Positions 20,313-28,039 of a stretch of DNA of 64,000 bases are shown here, piece after piece. Position 1 is the first letter of the stretch. Each line of letters opens with the position of its first letter. Made by a program: the position numbers and the translations under genes. Source of the stretch: Pseudomonas sp. W4I3 (GTDB taxonomy: Bacteria; Pseudomonadota; Gammaproteobacteria; Pseudomonadales; Pseudomonadaceae). The notes beneath the pieces are model-generated. The model saw only the letters and a list, made by a program, of their open reading frames with translations, ran no database searches and had not been told where the DNA came from. The DNA lies in contig NZ_JAUSXS010000001.1 in the NCBI RefSeq assembly GCF_030816195.1, positions 3,185,501 to 3,249,500 on the forward strand, in the 5' to 3' direction.

Positions 20313-20702
20313 TCAGGCAGAAACAGGCGGCGCGCGCGGATGAGCCGTGGGCCAGGTGAAGCGGGCAGGGATGTCAGCGGCCAGTACCACGGCCGGAGGC
20401 GGTGCGTGCGGCTGTGGCAGCACCGCCACATTCAGCTGACTGCTGAGCGCAGGGCCCATGCCGCCCGTTGAGCACAGCGGGCAACCGAACGCCTTGGCCA
20501 GCGTTGGCAGGCTTTCATCGGTCGAGTTCGTTGGCACGGGCGCCTGGGTGCGCGGGTCAACCGTGCAAAACTGACCGCTGATGCCGTTGAGTTGCATCCC
20601 GACCATCTGCCCATGCCCGATGCTGCAGGCGAACACATTGAACAGGACGCTGCAATACAGCATCCAGGCAATGAGCGAGCGGTCGGTACGGGCGAGTTTC
20701 AT
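20313..20702 (-). CDS. DUF2946 family protein
   Basis: A 129-residue exported or membrane-anchored protein. An N-terminal hydrophobic segment (SLIAWMLYCSVLFNVFACSIGHGQM) is followed by the conserved CTVD, then FGCPLCS with the CxxC pair, and a Pro-rich tail. DUF2946 proteins are small and often accompany copper or TonB-receptor genes. It lies 93 bases before the TonB receptor on the same strand and is probably cotranscribed. An in-frame ATG at 20720 is an alternative start. Confidence 0.75.
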   Translation of the reverse strand: MKLARTDRSLIAWMLYCSVLFNVFACSIGHGQMVGMQLNGISGQFCTVDPRTQAPVPTNSTDESLPTLAKAFGCPLCSTGGMGPALSSQLNVAVLPQPHAPPPAVVLAADIPARFTWPTAHPRAPPVSA

Positions 20703-20795
20703 GGGGCGGTACTTTACCATCAGCCGCCGACGAAATACCTGCAGAAAGTAACAGGGCGTCTATCCTCATTCGCACATTTTCAGGGAGCGCCCGCC

Positions 20796-21234
20796 ATGAG
20801 CTTCGTCATTGCGCGCTGGATCGTCGGGATTTTCACCTGCATCAGCATGGTGCATTTGTACTGGGCCGCGGGCGGCAAACTCGGCAGCCTCGCCGCCATC
20901 CCTCAATTGCCGGGCGAATTCGCCAGCGGGCCCAGGCCGGCGTTCAAGCCCTCGGCGCTGGGCACCCTTTCTCGTCGCCATGGGGCTGGTGGCGATTGCG
21001 CTGCTCGTCTGCCTGCGCGCCGGACTGTACTTTTCGCCGGTGTCCCATGGAGCGCTGCAATGGGGGATCAGTGTGATTGCCGTGCTGATGTTCGCCCGAG
21101 CGATTGGCGATTCGGAGCTGGTGGGGTTTTTCAAGAAGGTGGCCGGCTCAAGGTTTGCCATGCTGGATACCTATCTGTATTCGCCGCTGTGCCTGGTGCT
21201 GGGAGCGGGGTTGCTGGTGGTGGCATGGGGTTGA
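20796..21234 (+). pseudogene. DUF3995-type membrane protein, frameshifted
   Basis: The first frame from ATG 20796 (AGGGAG upstream) encodes MSFVIARWIVGIFTCISMVHLYWA through PAFKPSALGT. The family sequence then continues in the +1 frame as FLVAMGLVAIALLVCLRAG to LLVVAWG, ending at 21234. The switch lies in GGCACCCTTT at about 20961-20970 and is explained by one extra base, probably in the CCC run. Joined, it is about 145 residues with four hydrophobic segments, as in DUF3995. It may be a true mutation or a sequencing error. Confidence 0.75.
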
Positions 21235-21317
21235 GAGAAAAGGCAATCTGATGGCCCCCTTGCAACAAAATCCTCGCCAGAATCACTTTTATTTCAGGTG
21301 GTTAGGTGAGGAAGCTA

Positions 21318-21647
21318 ATGCGCACTGTTGGGATCATGCTGATTGCCTGTTCATTGGCCGGCGGCGCGTCAGCCGTGCAGGCTCGGGAGTTGCGCGAGGG
21401 TGACAAGTACATGTGCAGTTGGGGCGCAGGCACGGCCGCAAGAGCCCAGGAACTCAAGCTGTCGGGGGTGTCGCTGTACGCTGCGCGGCAGAAGATCCAG
21501 TCCATCAAGTTCAACAAATCGTGGATGCGCATGATGGCCATGGGCATCACCGAACAGACCTATGACAGCCGTTCCCGCCTCAAGCCGGAGGCGATTCGCC
21601 AGACGTTCTACCAGGATTGCCTGCGCTATAAGGTAGCGCGCAAATAA
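21318..21647 (+). CDS. Secreted small hypothetical protein (109 aa)
   Basis: A signal peptide runs to about ...GASAVQA, followed by a mature protein of about 85 residues beginning RELREGDKYMCSWGAGTA, with two Cys (CSWGAG and YQDCLRY) that may pair. GAGGAAG precedes the ATG at 21318; a GTG at 21306 is less likely. I do not recognise the function; it looks like a conserved periplasmic protein of pseudomonads. Confidence 0.7.
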   Translation: MRTVGIMLIACSLAGGASAVQARELREGDKYMCSWGAGTAARAQELKLSGVSLYAARQKIQSIKFNKSWMRMMAMGITEQTYDSRSRLKPEAIRQTFYQDCLRYKVARK

Positions 21648-21744
21648 GCGTCCTTCCCGGGCTCCAGCGGGGCCGGTTTACAAATCCACGACAAATGCTG
21701 TGTATGTATTTGCATACAATCGCGTCCTTGATCAGGAGGCGTGT

Positions 21745-21810
21745 ATGCAAGTGCTTACGACATACCTGTCGCTCACCCACGGGAATGAGCAGGGCGCGCT
21801 GTTTTCATGA
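21745..21810 (+). CDS. Short upstream ORF (21 aa) coupled to the next gene
   Basis: An ATG with an ideal AGGAGG site (21733-21738) opens a 21-codon frame starting MQVLTTYLSLTHG. Its stop overlaps the start of the next gene as ATGA (21807-21810). The following gene has no Shine-Dalgarno of its own, so translation is probably coupled through this short ORF. A possible -10 (TACAAT, 21715-21720) overlaps a TGTATG-N6-CATACA inverted repeat. Confidence 0.5.
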   Translation: MQVLTTYLSLTHGNEQGALFS

Positions 21811-22067
21811 GCGCCTCAGCCCCTCACTCATCCAACAGCTTGCGCAACTTCGTGTTGGGCGTGCTGGGCGCTGCAGCGCTGCTGGGCGTCTATTTCATAC
21901 AACTCAACGCCAAGGTCGATCGCCAGCGTGAAGACGCCGCGGAGCAGTTGGCACTGTGTCTTCATTTGGAGCGTGTCGCCGGAGCAACCGCTTCAACCAA
22001 CGTTGAACTTGGCGAAGCGTGCAGACAGTTGAACGAAACAGTAATAAAAAGAACGAAAGTTCAATAA
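21807..22067 (+). CDS. Small membrane-anchored hypothetical protein (86 aa)
   Basis: One N-terminal membrane segment (NFVLGVLGAAALLGVYFI) followed by a charged helical part with two Cys (LALCLHLERV, GEACRQLN). No family recognised. It starts inside the stop of a 21-codon ORF with a strong ribosome-binding site, so the two form a small coupled unit. Confidence 0.65.
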   Translation: MSASAPHSSNSLRNFVLGVLGAAALLGVYFIQLNAKVDRQREDAAEQLALCLHLERVAGATASTNVELGEACRQLNETVIKRTKVQ

Positions 22068-22218
22068 TTATTAACCCTTACTTACAAGCGGTTAAATGAA
22101 GGGCTTAGTCTCAGTATTCGCACCAAAATGAGGCATTGAAAGTCCGCTTTCCTTAAAAAACATGTGGTTATTGAATGACTTACGGCGCTTCAAATCCGAC
22201 GAAAGGAATAAAATAATC

Positions 22219-22247
22219 TTGTGACGCGTTTTTGCAATCGCTACTAT
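22219..22247 (+). promoter_or_regulatory. Sigma-70-type promoter ahead of candidate sRNA
   Basis: TTGTGA (22219-22224) and TACTAT (22242-22247) are spaced by exactly 17 bases. No ORF follows; an intrinsic terminator ends about 40 bases after the predicted transcription start near 22253. Confidence 0.5.
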
Positions 22248-22252
22248 AGCCA

Positions 22253-22321
22253 GGCGTTCACCTCCCACGGTTTATGCATTTTTAAATCCCAAGTTTCCAT
22301 CAGCTACTTGGGATTTTTTTT
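22253..22321 (+). ncRNA. Candidate small RNA (about 68 nt)
   Basis: Between a sigma-70-like promoter and a strong terminator lies a short non-coding segment. The predicted RNA has an unpaired 5' part containing CACCTCCCAC (22259-22268), which could pair with Shine-Dalgarno sequences, then a U/A-rich stretch, then the terminator with eight T residues. This is the layout of Hfq-dependent sRNAs. I do not recognise it as a named sRNA. The alternative is that it is simply the terminator of the gene ending at 22067. The stretch 22068-22218 contains nothing I can assign. Confidence 0.45.
22284..22321 (+). terminator. Rho-independent terminator
   Basis: The stem AATCCCAAGT (22285-22294) pairs perfectly with ACTTGGGATT (22306-22315), with an 11-base loop and a T-run from 22314. 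It is oriented for + strand transcription. Confidence 0.88.
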
Positions 22322-22495
22322 GCCTTGAATTTGACCCTGTATACAACCGCGTCGGGAATATCCGCTGTATCCAGCGTCGCCTGGCGAAATGAGGCATGGT
22401 CAGCACTTTGAGCGAATCGTTCAGCCCTTGGCAAAAACCTCATCTACGCTGTCTGCATCACCGCTACAGGCTAAGGCCCACGCAAGGATGCCTTC

Positions 22496-22741
22496 ATGAT
22501 CTCGATCGTCGAATTCAACCGCATCATGGCCTCTGGATTCCTGCCGCTGGCCTGCGATTGCAGCCTGAACAGGGATGGCTCGCTGCGCATCAGTATCTTT
22601 GAGCCAACGTCCGGTCGCGTCGATCTATTGCTCACCCGCGTGTCCCCCGAAGGTCTGGACAGCGTGCGTTCCATCTCCAACCTGATCGGTGAACTGCGCA
22701 CTGAACTCAAGGCCGGGCGCCGTGGGTTTGCCGCCGGGTAG
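22496..22741 (+). CDS. DUF1652 family protein
   Basis: An 81-residue protein with the DUF1652 pattern common in Pseudomonas: FNRIMASGFLPLACDCSL, then SLRISIFEPTSGRVDLLLTRV and SISNLIGELRTELKAG. Function unknown. AAGGA precedes the ATG. It is convergent with the Nudix gene. Confidence 0.82.
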   Translation: MISIVEFNRIMASGFLPLACDCSLNRDGSLRISIFEPTSGRVDLLLTRVSPEGLDSVRSISNLIGELRTELKAGRRGFAAG

Positions 22742-22758
22742 AACCTCGACACGCCGTG

Positions 22759-23124
22759 TCAGAGGCGACGCAGGAAGGACTTGACGATGTGCCGTGTGGC
22801 GTCGGTGGTGTCCAGTTCATCGAGAGCGCCGTAAGCGTGCCACTGGCAGTCGACGATCTCGTTGCACGGCCGTGCCTCGTCAATATTGATCACCGAGGCC
22901 TCAAACACGTGGTGCAAGGTGTCGCGGGCCTTTAGCTCCTGCAAGTACAGCAAGCCGTCCACGTTCAACCCTGTTTCTTCTTCCAGCTCGCGTTGCGCTG
23001 CGCCCACCGGGCGTTCACCACGCTCGACCTTGCCGCCCGGCAATGCCCATTTTGATCTGGCCTTGCGCACAAAGAGAATGTGCCCTTCGTGTTCGCATAT
23101 GACCGTGGCCCGTATTTTCATCAT
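22759..23124 (-). CDS. NUDIX hydrolase
   Basis: A 121-residue Nudix protein. The Nudix box is complete, from GGKVERGE to RELEEETGL, so the metal-binding Glu residues are present. It is a minimal single-domain enzyme of the type acting on nucleoside diphosphate derivatives; the substrate cannot be told. Two adjacent ATGs (23124, 23121) are possible starts. It is divergent from the following oxidoreductase gene. Confidence 0.88.
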   Translation of the reverse strand: MMKIRATVICEHEGHILFVRKARSKWALPGGKVERGERPVGAAQRELEEETGLNVDGLLYLQELKARDTLHHVFEASVINIDEARPCNEIVDCQWHAYGALDELDTTDATRHIVKSFLRRL

Positions 23125-23245
23125 CTATGCCTTTAACGGGTTACTGTCATAAAAGTGTAATGCAATTGTCATGCTAAGTGGTTATGGCGCGCCGAGGTGT
23201 GTATGTGGATACTGCCCGTTTGACGTCAATGAACGAGGAGAGCAG

Positions 23246-24223
23246 ATGAGCACCGTACGTTGGGGCATGATCGGCTGTGGCAGTGTTACCGAATTGAAGA
23301 GTGGACCCGCTTTCTACAAAGCGCCAGGTTCGGCCCTGGTGGCCGTGATGGGGCGCCGCGAGGAAGCCGTGCGTGATTATGCGACACGCCACGGTATTGC
23401 CCGCTTCTATACAGACGCCCAGGCCCTGATCAACGACCCCGAGGTGGACGCGGTCTACATCGCCACCCCCCCCGACAGCCATCTGGACTACAGCTTGATG
23501 GTGGCGGCCGCAGGCAAGCATTGCTGCGTCGAAAAGCCCATGTCGTTGAATGCCGAGCAGAGCGCGTTGATGCAGCGCACGTTCGAGCGCGCCGGGCTGC
23601 ACCTGTTCGTCTCCTACTATCGACGTTCATTGCCGCGCTTCCAGCAAGTGCGCACCTGGCTGGACGAAGGCCGTATCGGCGATTTGCGCCACCTCACCTG
23701 GACCCTGTGCAAACCCGCAGCGGCGGCAGACACCAGCCCGGCCAACTGGCGCACCGATCCCGCGATTGCCGGCGGCGGTTATTTTGCCGACCTGGCCAGC
23801 CACGGGTTCGACCTGTTCCAGTACCTGGCGGGTGATATCGTCGAGGTCTCGGGCTTCAGCGCGCGGCAGGCCGAGCGCTACGCGGCGGAGGACGCAGTGA
23901 CCGCCTGCTGGACCTTCGCCAGCGGGGCGCTGGGCATGGGCTGCTGGAACTTCGTCGCAGACCGCCGCGAAGACCGGGTCGAGCTGATCGGCAGTCGTGG
24001 GCGCATCACCTTCTCTGTATTCGAAGACCAGCCGTTGCGCCTTGAGGCCGAGACCGAAGAGGTGCTGGAAGTGCCCTGCCATGCGCATATCCAATGGCAT
24101 CACGTATTGGCGATGAATGCCCATATCCGGGGCGATGCGAAGCACCCTTCGCTGGCCATCGAGGCGCTGAAAACGGACCGAATCCTGGACAAAGTGCTAC
24201 AACGTTACTCCCAGCATCCTTAG
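23246..24223 (+). CDS. Gfo/Idh/MocA family oxidoreductase
   Basis: A 325-residue NAD(P)-dependent oxidoreductase. The Rossmann motif is GMIGCGSVTELKSGPAF, the lysine motif is CCVEKPMSLN, and the substrate-domain motif GGGYFADLASHGFDLFQYL has the conserved Asp and His. It is the third member of this superfamily in the window but stands apart from the inositol locus; its form is closer to the 1,5-anhydro-fructose reductase-like group. Substrate unknown. GAGGAG lies before ATG 23246. Confidence 0.87.
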   Translation: MSTVRWGMIGCGSVTELKSGPAFYKAPGSALVAVMGRREEAVRDYATRHGIARFYTDAQALINDPEVDAVYIATPPDSHLDYSLMVAAAGKHCCVEKPMSLNAEQSALMQRTFERAGLHLFVSYYRRSLPRFQQVRTWLDEGRIGDLRHLTWTLCKPAAAADTSPANWRTDPAIAGGGYFADLASHGFDLFQYLAGDIVEVSGFSARQAERYAAEDAVTACWTFASGALGMGCWNFVADRREDRVELIGSRGRITFSVFEDQPLRLEAETEEVLEVPCHAHIQWHHVLAMNAHIRGDAKHPSLAIEALKTDRILDKVLQRYSQHP

Positions 24224-24268
24224 TCATCGCTGTAGCGTGTGCTGCATTATGTTTAGAGGGACACCGCG

Positions 24269-24898
24269 ATGAAATACTGGATGGTTGTGTGGCTGCTGTT
24301 CGCCACCGGTGCGACGGCAGCGCCGCGTAGCCAAGGGCAGGCAGGGGAGTTTGATTTTTATGTGTTGTCGCTGTCCTGGTCGCCGACGTTTTGCCTGACA
24401 CACCCGAACAATGAGCAGTGTTCGGGCAAGGGCTACGGGTTCGTGCTGCATGGATTGTGGCCGCAGTATGCGCGGGGAGGGTGGCCTGCATCCTGTGCGC
24501 CGCGCTCGCGATTGAGCGCCGAAGAAATGGACAAGGGCGCTACGCTGTTTCCCAGCCGCGCATTGCTCAAACATGAGTGGAGCAAGCACGGCACCTGCAG
24601 CGGTCTTGCGCCGCTGCAGTATTTAGAGAAGTCCGATACGGCATTGGGGGCGGTCGTGATTCCGCAACAACTGCAGCCGCTCAATACACCGCCGTCATTA
24701 CCGGCCAGAGCGATCGAGGCGCTGTTTCGCGAAAGCAACCCGCGCATGGGCAACCACGGGATGGCCGTTATCTGCAAAGGCAACGTGCTGTCTGAAGTGC
24801 GCGTATGCCTGAGCAAGGACCTGGCCTTCGCCGGTTGCCCGCGCAGTGTGAAAAGCCAATGCCGGGGCGGCGATATCCGGATTCCTGCGCAGCGCTGA
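24269..24898 (+). CDS. Ribonuclease T2 family protein (periplasmic RNase I-like)
   Basis: A 209-residue exported RNase. A signal peptide (to ...GATAAP) is followed by FDFYVLSLSWSPTFC, then CAS I FVLHGLWPQ and CAS II LKHEWSKHGTC. Both catalytic His regions and paired Cys are present, so the enzyme should be active. It would degrade RNA in the periplasm or outside the cell to 2',3'-cyclic nucleotides. It is a monocistronic gene. Confidence 0.92.
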   Translation: MKYWMVVWLLFATGATAAPRSQGQAGEFDFYVLSLSWSPTFCLTHPNNEQCSGKGYGFVLHGLWPQYARGGWPASCAPRSRLSAEEMDKGATLFPSRALLKHEWSKHGTCSGLAPLQYLEKSDTALGAVVIPQQLQPLNTPPSLPARAIEALFRESNPRMGNHGMAVICKGNVLSEVRVCLSKDLAFAGCPRSVKSQCRGGDIRIPAQR

Positions 24899-24995
24899 GC
24901 CTCATGCACGTTGAGGGGCATTTTGTTCAATACCCATCACGTCCCAGCCTTTACCGTGATGCCGTCCCTGTCTGGCATCACGAAAAGGAACTGCA

Positions 24996-25583
24996 ATGAG
25001 CTTGATCATTTCCATGGCGGCGTTCGCCCTTGCCACCTCCATTACGCCCGGGCCGGTCAACGTGGTCGCCCTGAGTAGCGGCGCCCGCTTCGGCTTTGTC
25101 GCCAGCCAGAAGCACGTGTTCGGCGCTGCGCTTGGCTTCACCTTGCTGCTGGTATTGATTGGCTTGGGTTTGCACGAGGTGCTGCTGCGCTGGCCAATCC
25201 TGACTCAACTGATCCAGTGGGGCGGGGTGGCGTTCCTGCTGTACATGGCCTGGAAGCTCGCGGTGGACAATGGCCAGTTGCAGGACGACGGCGCCGCCAC
25301 GGCGCCCTCGATGCTGTACGGCGCGATCATGCAGTGGCTCAACCCCAAGGCCTGGCTGGCCTGCGTGGCGGGGATGGGGCTGTTTGCGGCGGACGGTGAT
25401 GCCAGGCAAGTCTGGTTGTTCGCCAGCCTCTATCTGGTCATCTGCTACCTGTCGGTGGCGTGCTGGGCCTATGCCGGAACGTTCCTGCGACGCTACCTGC
25501 ACCACCCACGGGGTGTCCGGGTGTTCAACCGTTCAATGGCCGCGTTGCTGGTGGCCAGTGTGGGTTATTTGCTGATGGCTTGA
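24996..25583 (+). CDS. LysE/RhtB family amino-acid exporter
   Basis: A 195-residue inner-membrane protein with about six hydrophobic segments. The family motif is near the start: ALATSITPGPVNVVALSSGARFG; the mid-protein loop has MQWLNPKAWLACVAGMG. It probably exports an amino acid or related compound. Its 3' end overlaps the convergent AraC-type gene by 59 bases, a pairing seen often for LysE exporters and their regulators. Confidence 0.9.
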   Translation: MSLIISMAAFALATSITPGPVNVVALSSGARFGFVASQKHVFGAALGFTLLLVLIGLGLHEVLLRWPILTQLIQWGGVAFLLYMAWKLAVDNGQLQDDGAATAPSMLYGAIMQWLNPKAWLACVAGMGLFAADGDARQVWLFASLYLVICYLSVACWAYAGTFLRRYLHHPRGVRVFNRSMAALLVASVGYLLMA

Positions 25584-26418
25584 GCCTTTCGCGGTACTGC
25601 CCGGGCGTGGCGGCAAAATGCTGTTTGAACGCACGCTGGAAGTGCGCCTGGTCGGCAAACCCCGCGGCCAGCGCCACATCGGCGATCAGCGCGCCGTTGC
25701 GCAGTTGGGTGCGGGCGAACTGGATACGGCTGTTGACCACAAACGCGTGGGGCGTCAGCCCGTAATACTGCTTGAAGGCGCGGATCAGGTACGACGGCGA
25801 CAGCTCGGCTGCGTGGCAAATGTCCTCAAGCTTCAAGGTCTCGGTACAGTGTTCACGGATGTACTCGGCGGCACGTTCCAACTTGTGATTGACCTCCCGT
25901 ACCGGTGTGAGCGAAGGGTTCAGGCGCTGCTGCACCTCGCTGAAGTAACTCACCAGCGCGCTCTGTTTCTGCAGCAGTTCTGCCCGTTCATCCACCAAAA
26001 GCCGGTACACGCCCAGCAAGCCGTTGTACAACGACGTGTCCTGCGTGTGAGGTGTGTTGAACGGGCGGTAACCCTGGTCGGTACTGAAACCCAGCTGATG
26101 CTGCAAGTCAGTCAGCCAGGGCGTGTCGAGGTAGAGCATGTGGTAGGACCAATGCTCGTTTTCGATGGGATTGCACGCGTGCACATCACCGGGGTTCATC
26201 AGCACCACGGTGCCGGCGCTGATCTGGAAAGTCTGCGCGCCATAGTGGTAATAGCTGCGGCCGCGGGTGATTGCGCCGATGGAAAAATGCTCGTGGGCGT
26301 GGCGGGTGTAAGTGACCTTGCGCCCGTCAGCGATGGTGCGCGCTTCGATAAAGGGCAAGCGCTCGTCGCGCCAGAAGCGCGGCGAGTGCGAAGGGTGGGC
26401 GGGCGTGTTCGAGGACAT
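25525..26418 (-). CDS. AraC-family transcriptional regulator
   Basis: A 297-residue regulator. The N-terminal cupin-type arm includes HAHEHFSIGAITRG and VVLMNPGDVHACNP. Two C-terminal helix-turn-helix motifs start at about ERAAEYIREHCTETLKLEDICHAAELSPSYLIRAF and end with ALAAGFADQAHFQRAFKQHFAATPGQYR. GGAG precedes the start, 18 bases after the stop of nppD, so it may be partly cotranscribed with the importer. Because it overlaps the LysE gene tail to tail, it is a likely regulator of that exporter. Confidence 0.9.
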   Translation of the reverse strand: MSSNTPAHPSHSPRFWRDERLPFIEARTIADGRKVTYTRHAHEHFSIGAITRGRSYYHYGAQTFQISAGTVVLMNPGDVHACNPIENEHWSYHMLYLDTPWLTDLQHQLGFSTDQGYRPFNTPHTQDTSLYNGLLGVYRLLVDERAELLQKQSALVSYFSEVQQRLNPSLTPVREVNHKLERAAEYIREHCTETLKLEDICHAAELSPSYLIRAFKQYYGLTPHAFVVNSRIQFARTQLRNGALIADVALAAGFADQAHFQRAFKQHFAATPGQYRERLKPSANNPHWPPATRPLNG

Positions 26419-26436
26419 GGCGATGACTCCTACCGG

Positions 26437-28038
26437 TCAGGCGGGCACCAGGAAGGCCGCTTCCAGCAATTGCCGAGTATAGGGGTGCTGGGGGTTGGCG
26501 AAAATTTCCCTGGCATCCCCTTGTTCCACTACCTGACCCTGCTTGACCACCATCAGCTGGTGGCTCAGCGCCTTGACCACCGCCAGGTCATGGCTGATAA
26601 ACAGGTAGGTCAGGTTGTACTTGGCCTGCAAGCCGCGCAGCAATTCCACCACTTGGCGCTGCACCGTGCGGTCCAGTGCCGACGTCGGCTCGTCCAGCAG
26701 GATAAGGCGCGGTTTGAGCACCAGGGCGCGGGCGATTGCGATGCGCTGGCGCTGGCCGCCGGAGAACTCATGAGGGTAGCGATGGCGTGACTCCGGGTCC
26801 AGGCCGACCTCCTTGAGCGCGGCAATGATCGCCGCTTCCTGCTCGGCCGGCGTGCCCATCTTGTGGATACGCAACCCCTCGCCGACGATCTCGCTGACAC
26901 ACATGCGCGGGCTCAGGCTGCCGAAAGGGTCTTGAAACACCACCTGCATTTCCCGGCGCAACGGGCGCACCTGCTGCTGGGTGAGGCGGTCAAGCTGCTG
27001 GCCTTCGAAGCGAATGCCGCCCTGGCTGCCAATCAAGCGCAGGATCGCCAGGCCCAAGGTGGATTTGCCCGAGCCGCTTTCGCCGACGATGCCCAGGGTT
27101 TGCCCCTGGGGCAGGCTGAAGTTGATGCCGTCCACCGCCTTGACGTAATCGACGGTGTTGCGCAGAAAACCTTTCTTGATGGGGAACCAGACCTTCAGGT
27201 CGTCCACTTCCAGCAGCGGTGGGCCGACCTCATTGGTGGCCGGCCCACCGCTGGGTTCGGCTGCCAGCAGTTCCTGGGTGTACGGGTGTTGCGGCGCCTG
27301 GAACAGCGTCTCGCAATCGGCCTGTTCAACAATGCAGCCCTGTTGCATCACGCACACGCGGTGAGCGATCCGGCGCACCAGATTCAAGTCGTGGCTGATC
27401 AGCAACAGCGCCATGCCCAGGCGCGCCTGCAGTTCCTTGAGCAGTTCCAGGATCTTCAATTGCACCGTCACGTCGAGGGCGGTGGTTGGCTCGTCGGCGA
27501 TCAGCAGTTCCGGCTCGTTGGCCAGGGCCATGGCGATCATTACCCGCTGGCGCTGGCCACCGGAGAGTTCGTGGGGCAGTGCCTTGAGGCGTTTGTGCGG
27601 CTCGGGGATGCCCACCAGCTCCAGCAGTTCCAGGGTACGCTGGGTGGCGACCTTACCGGTGAGGCCCTTGTGCAGACCGAGCACTTCGTTGATCTGTTTT
27701 TCGATGCAGTGCAGCGGGTTCAACGAGGTCATCGGCTCCTGGAAGATCATCGCGATGCGGTTGCCGCGAATATGCCGCAGGGTCTTTTCCTTGAGCGTCA
27801 GCAGGTCTTGCCCGGCGTAGTTGATGGTGCCGGACGGGTGCCGCGCCAATGGGTAGGGCAGCAGCCGCAGGATCGAATGCGCCGTCACCGATTTGCCGGA
27901 GCCGCTTTCGCCGACCAGGGCCAAGGTTTCGCCGCGCTTGATATCGAAGCTGACGTTATTGACCACCCGATGGTGGTGCTCGCCCGTGACGAACTCGACG
28001 CTGAGGTCGCGGATTTCGATCAGATTGTCCTGATTCAT
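26437..28038 (-). CDS. nppD: Peptide/nucleoside-peptide ABC transporter ATPase (YejF/NppD)
   Basis: A 533-residue protein with two complete ABC domains. Domain 1 has GESGSGKSVTAHS, the signature LSGGQRQRVMIA and LLIADEPTTALD; domain 2 has GESGSGKSTLGLA, FSGGQRQRIAIA and LILLDEPTSALD. Each domain carries the oligopeptide-type C-terminal extension. This is the fused DppD-DppF form found in YejF. It is the last transporter gene of a five-gene operon. The order equals P. aeruginosa PA1811-PA1807, known for uptake of peptidyl-nucleoside antibiotics. Confidence 0.92.
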   Translation of the reverse strand: MNQDNLIEIRDLSVEFVTGEHHHRVVNNVSFDIKRGETLALVGESGSGKSVTAHSILRLLPYPLARHPSGTINYAGQDLLTLKEKTLRHIRGNRIAMIFQEPMTSLNPLHCIEKQINEVLGLHKGLTGKVATQRTLELLELVGIPEPHKRLKALPHELSGGQRQRVMIAMALANEPELLIADEPTTALDVTVQLKILELLKELQARLGMALLLISHDLNLVRRIAHRVCVMQQGCIVEQADCETLFQAPQHPYTQELLAAEPSGGPATNEVGPPLLEVDDLKVWFPIKKGFLRNTVDYVKAVDGINFSLPQGQTLGIVGESGSGKSTLGLAILRLIGSQGGIRFEGQQLDRLTQQQVRPLRREMQVVFQDPFGSLSPRMCVSEIVGEGLRIHKMGTPAEQEAAIIAALKEVGLDPESRHRYPHEFSGGQRQRIAIARALVLKPRLILLDEPTSALDRTVQRQVVELLRGLQAKYNLTYLFISHDLAVVKALSHQLMVVKQGQVVEQGDAREIFANPQHPYTRQLLEAAFLVPA

Positions 28039-28039
28039 C

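Noticed and set aside
21700..21720. LexA box ahead of the small coupled genes
   Set aside because: There is a TGTATG/CATACA inverted repeat, but it does not fit CTG-N10-CAG.
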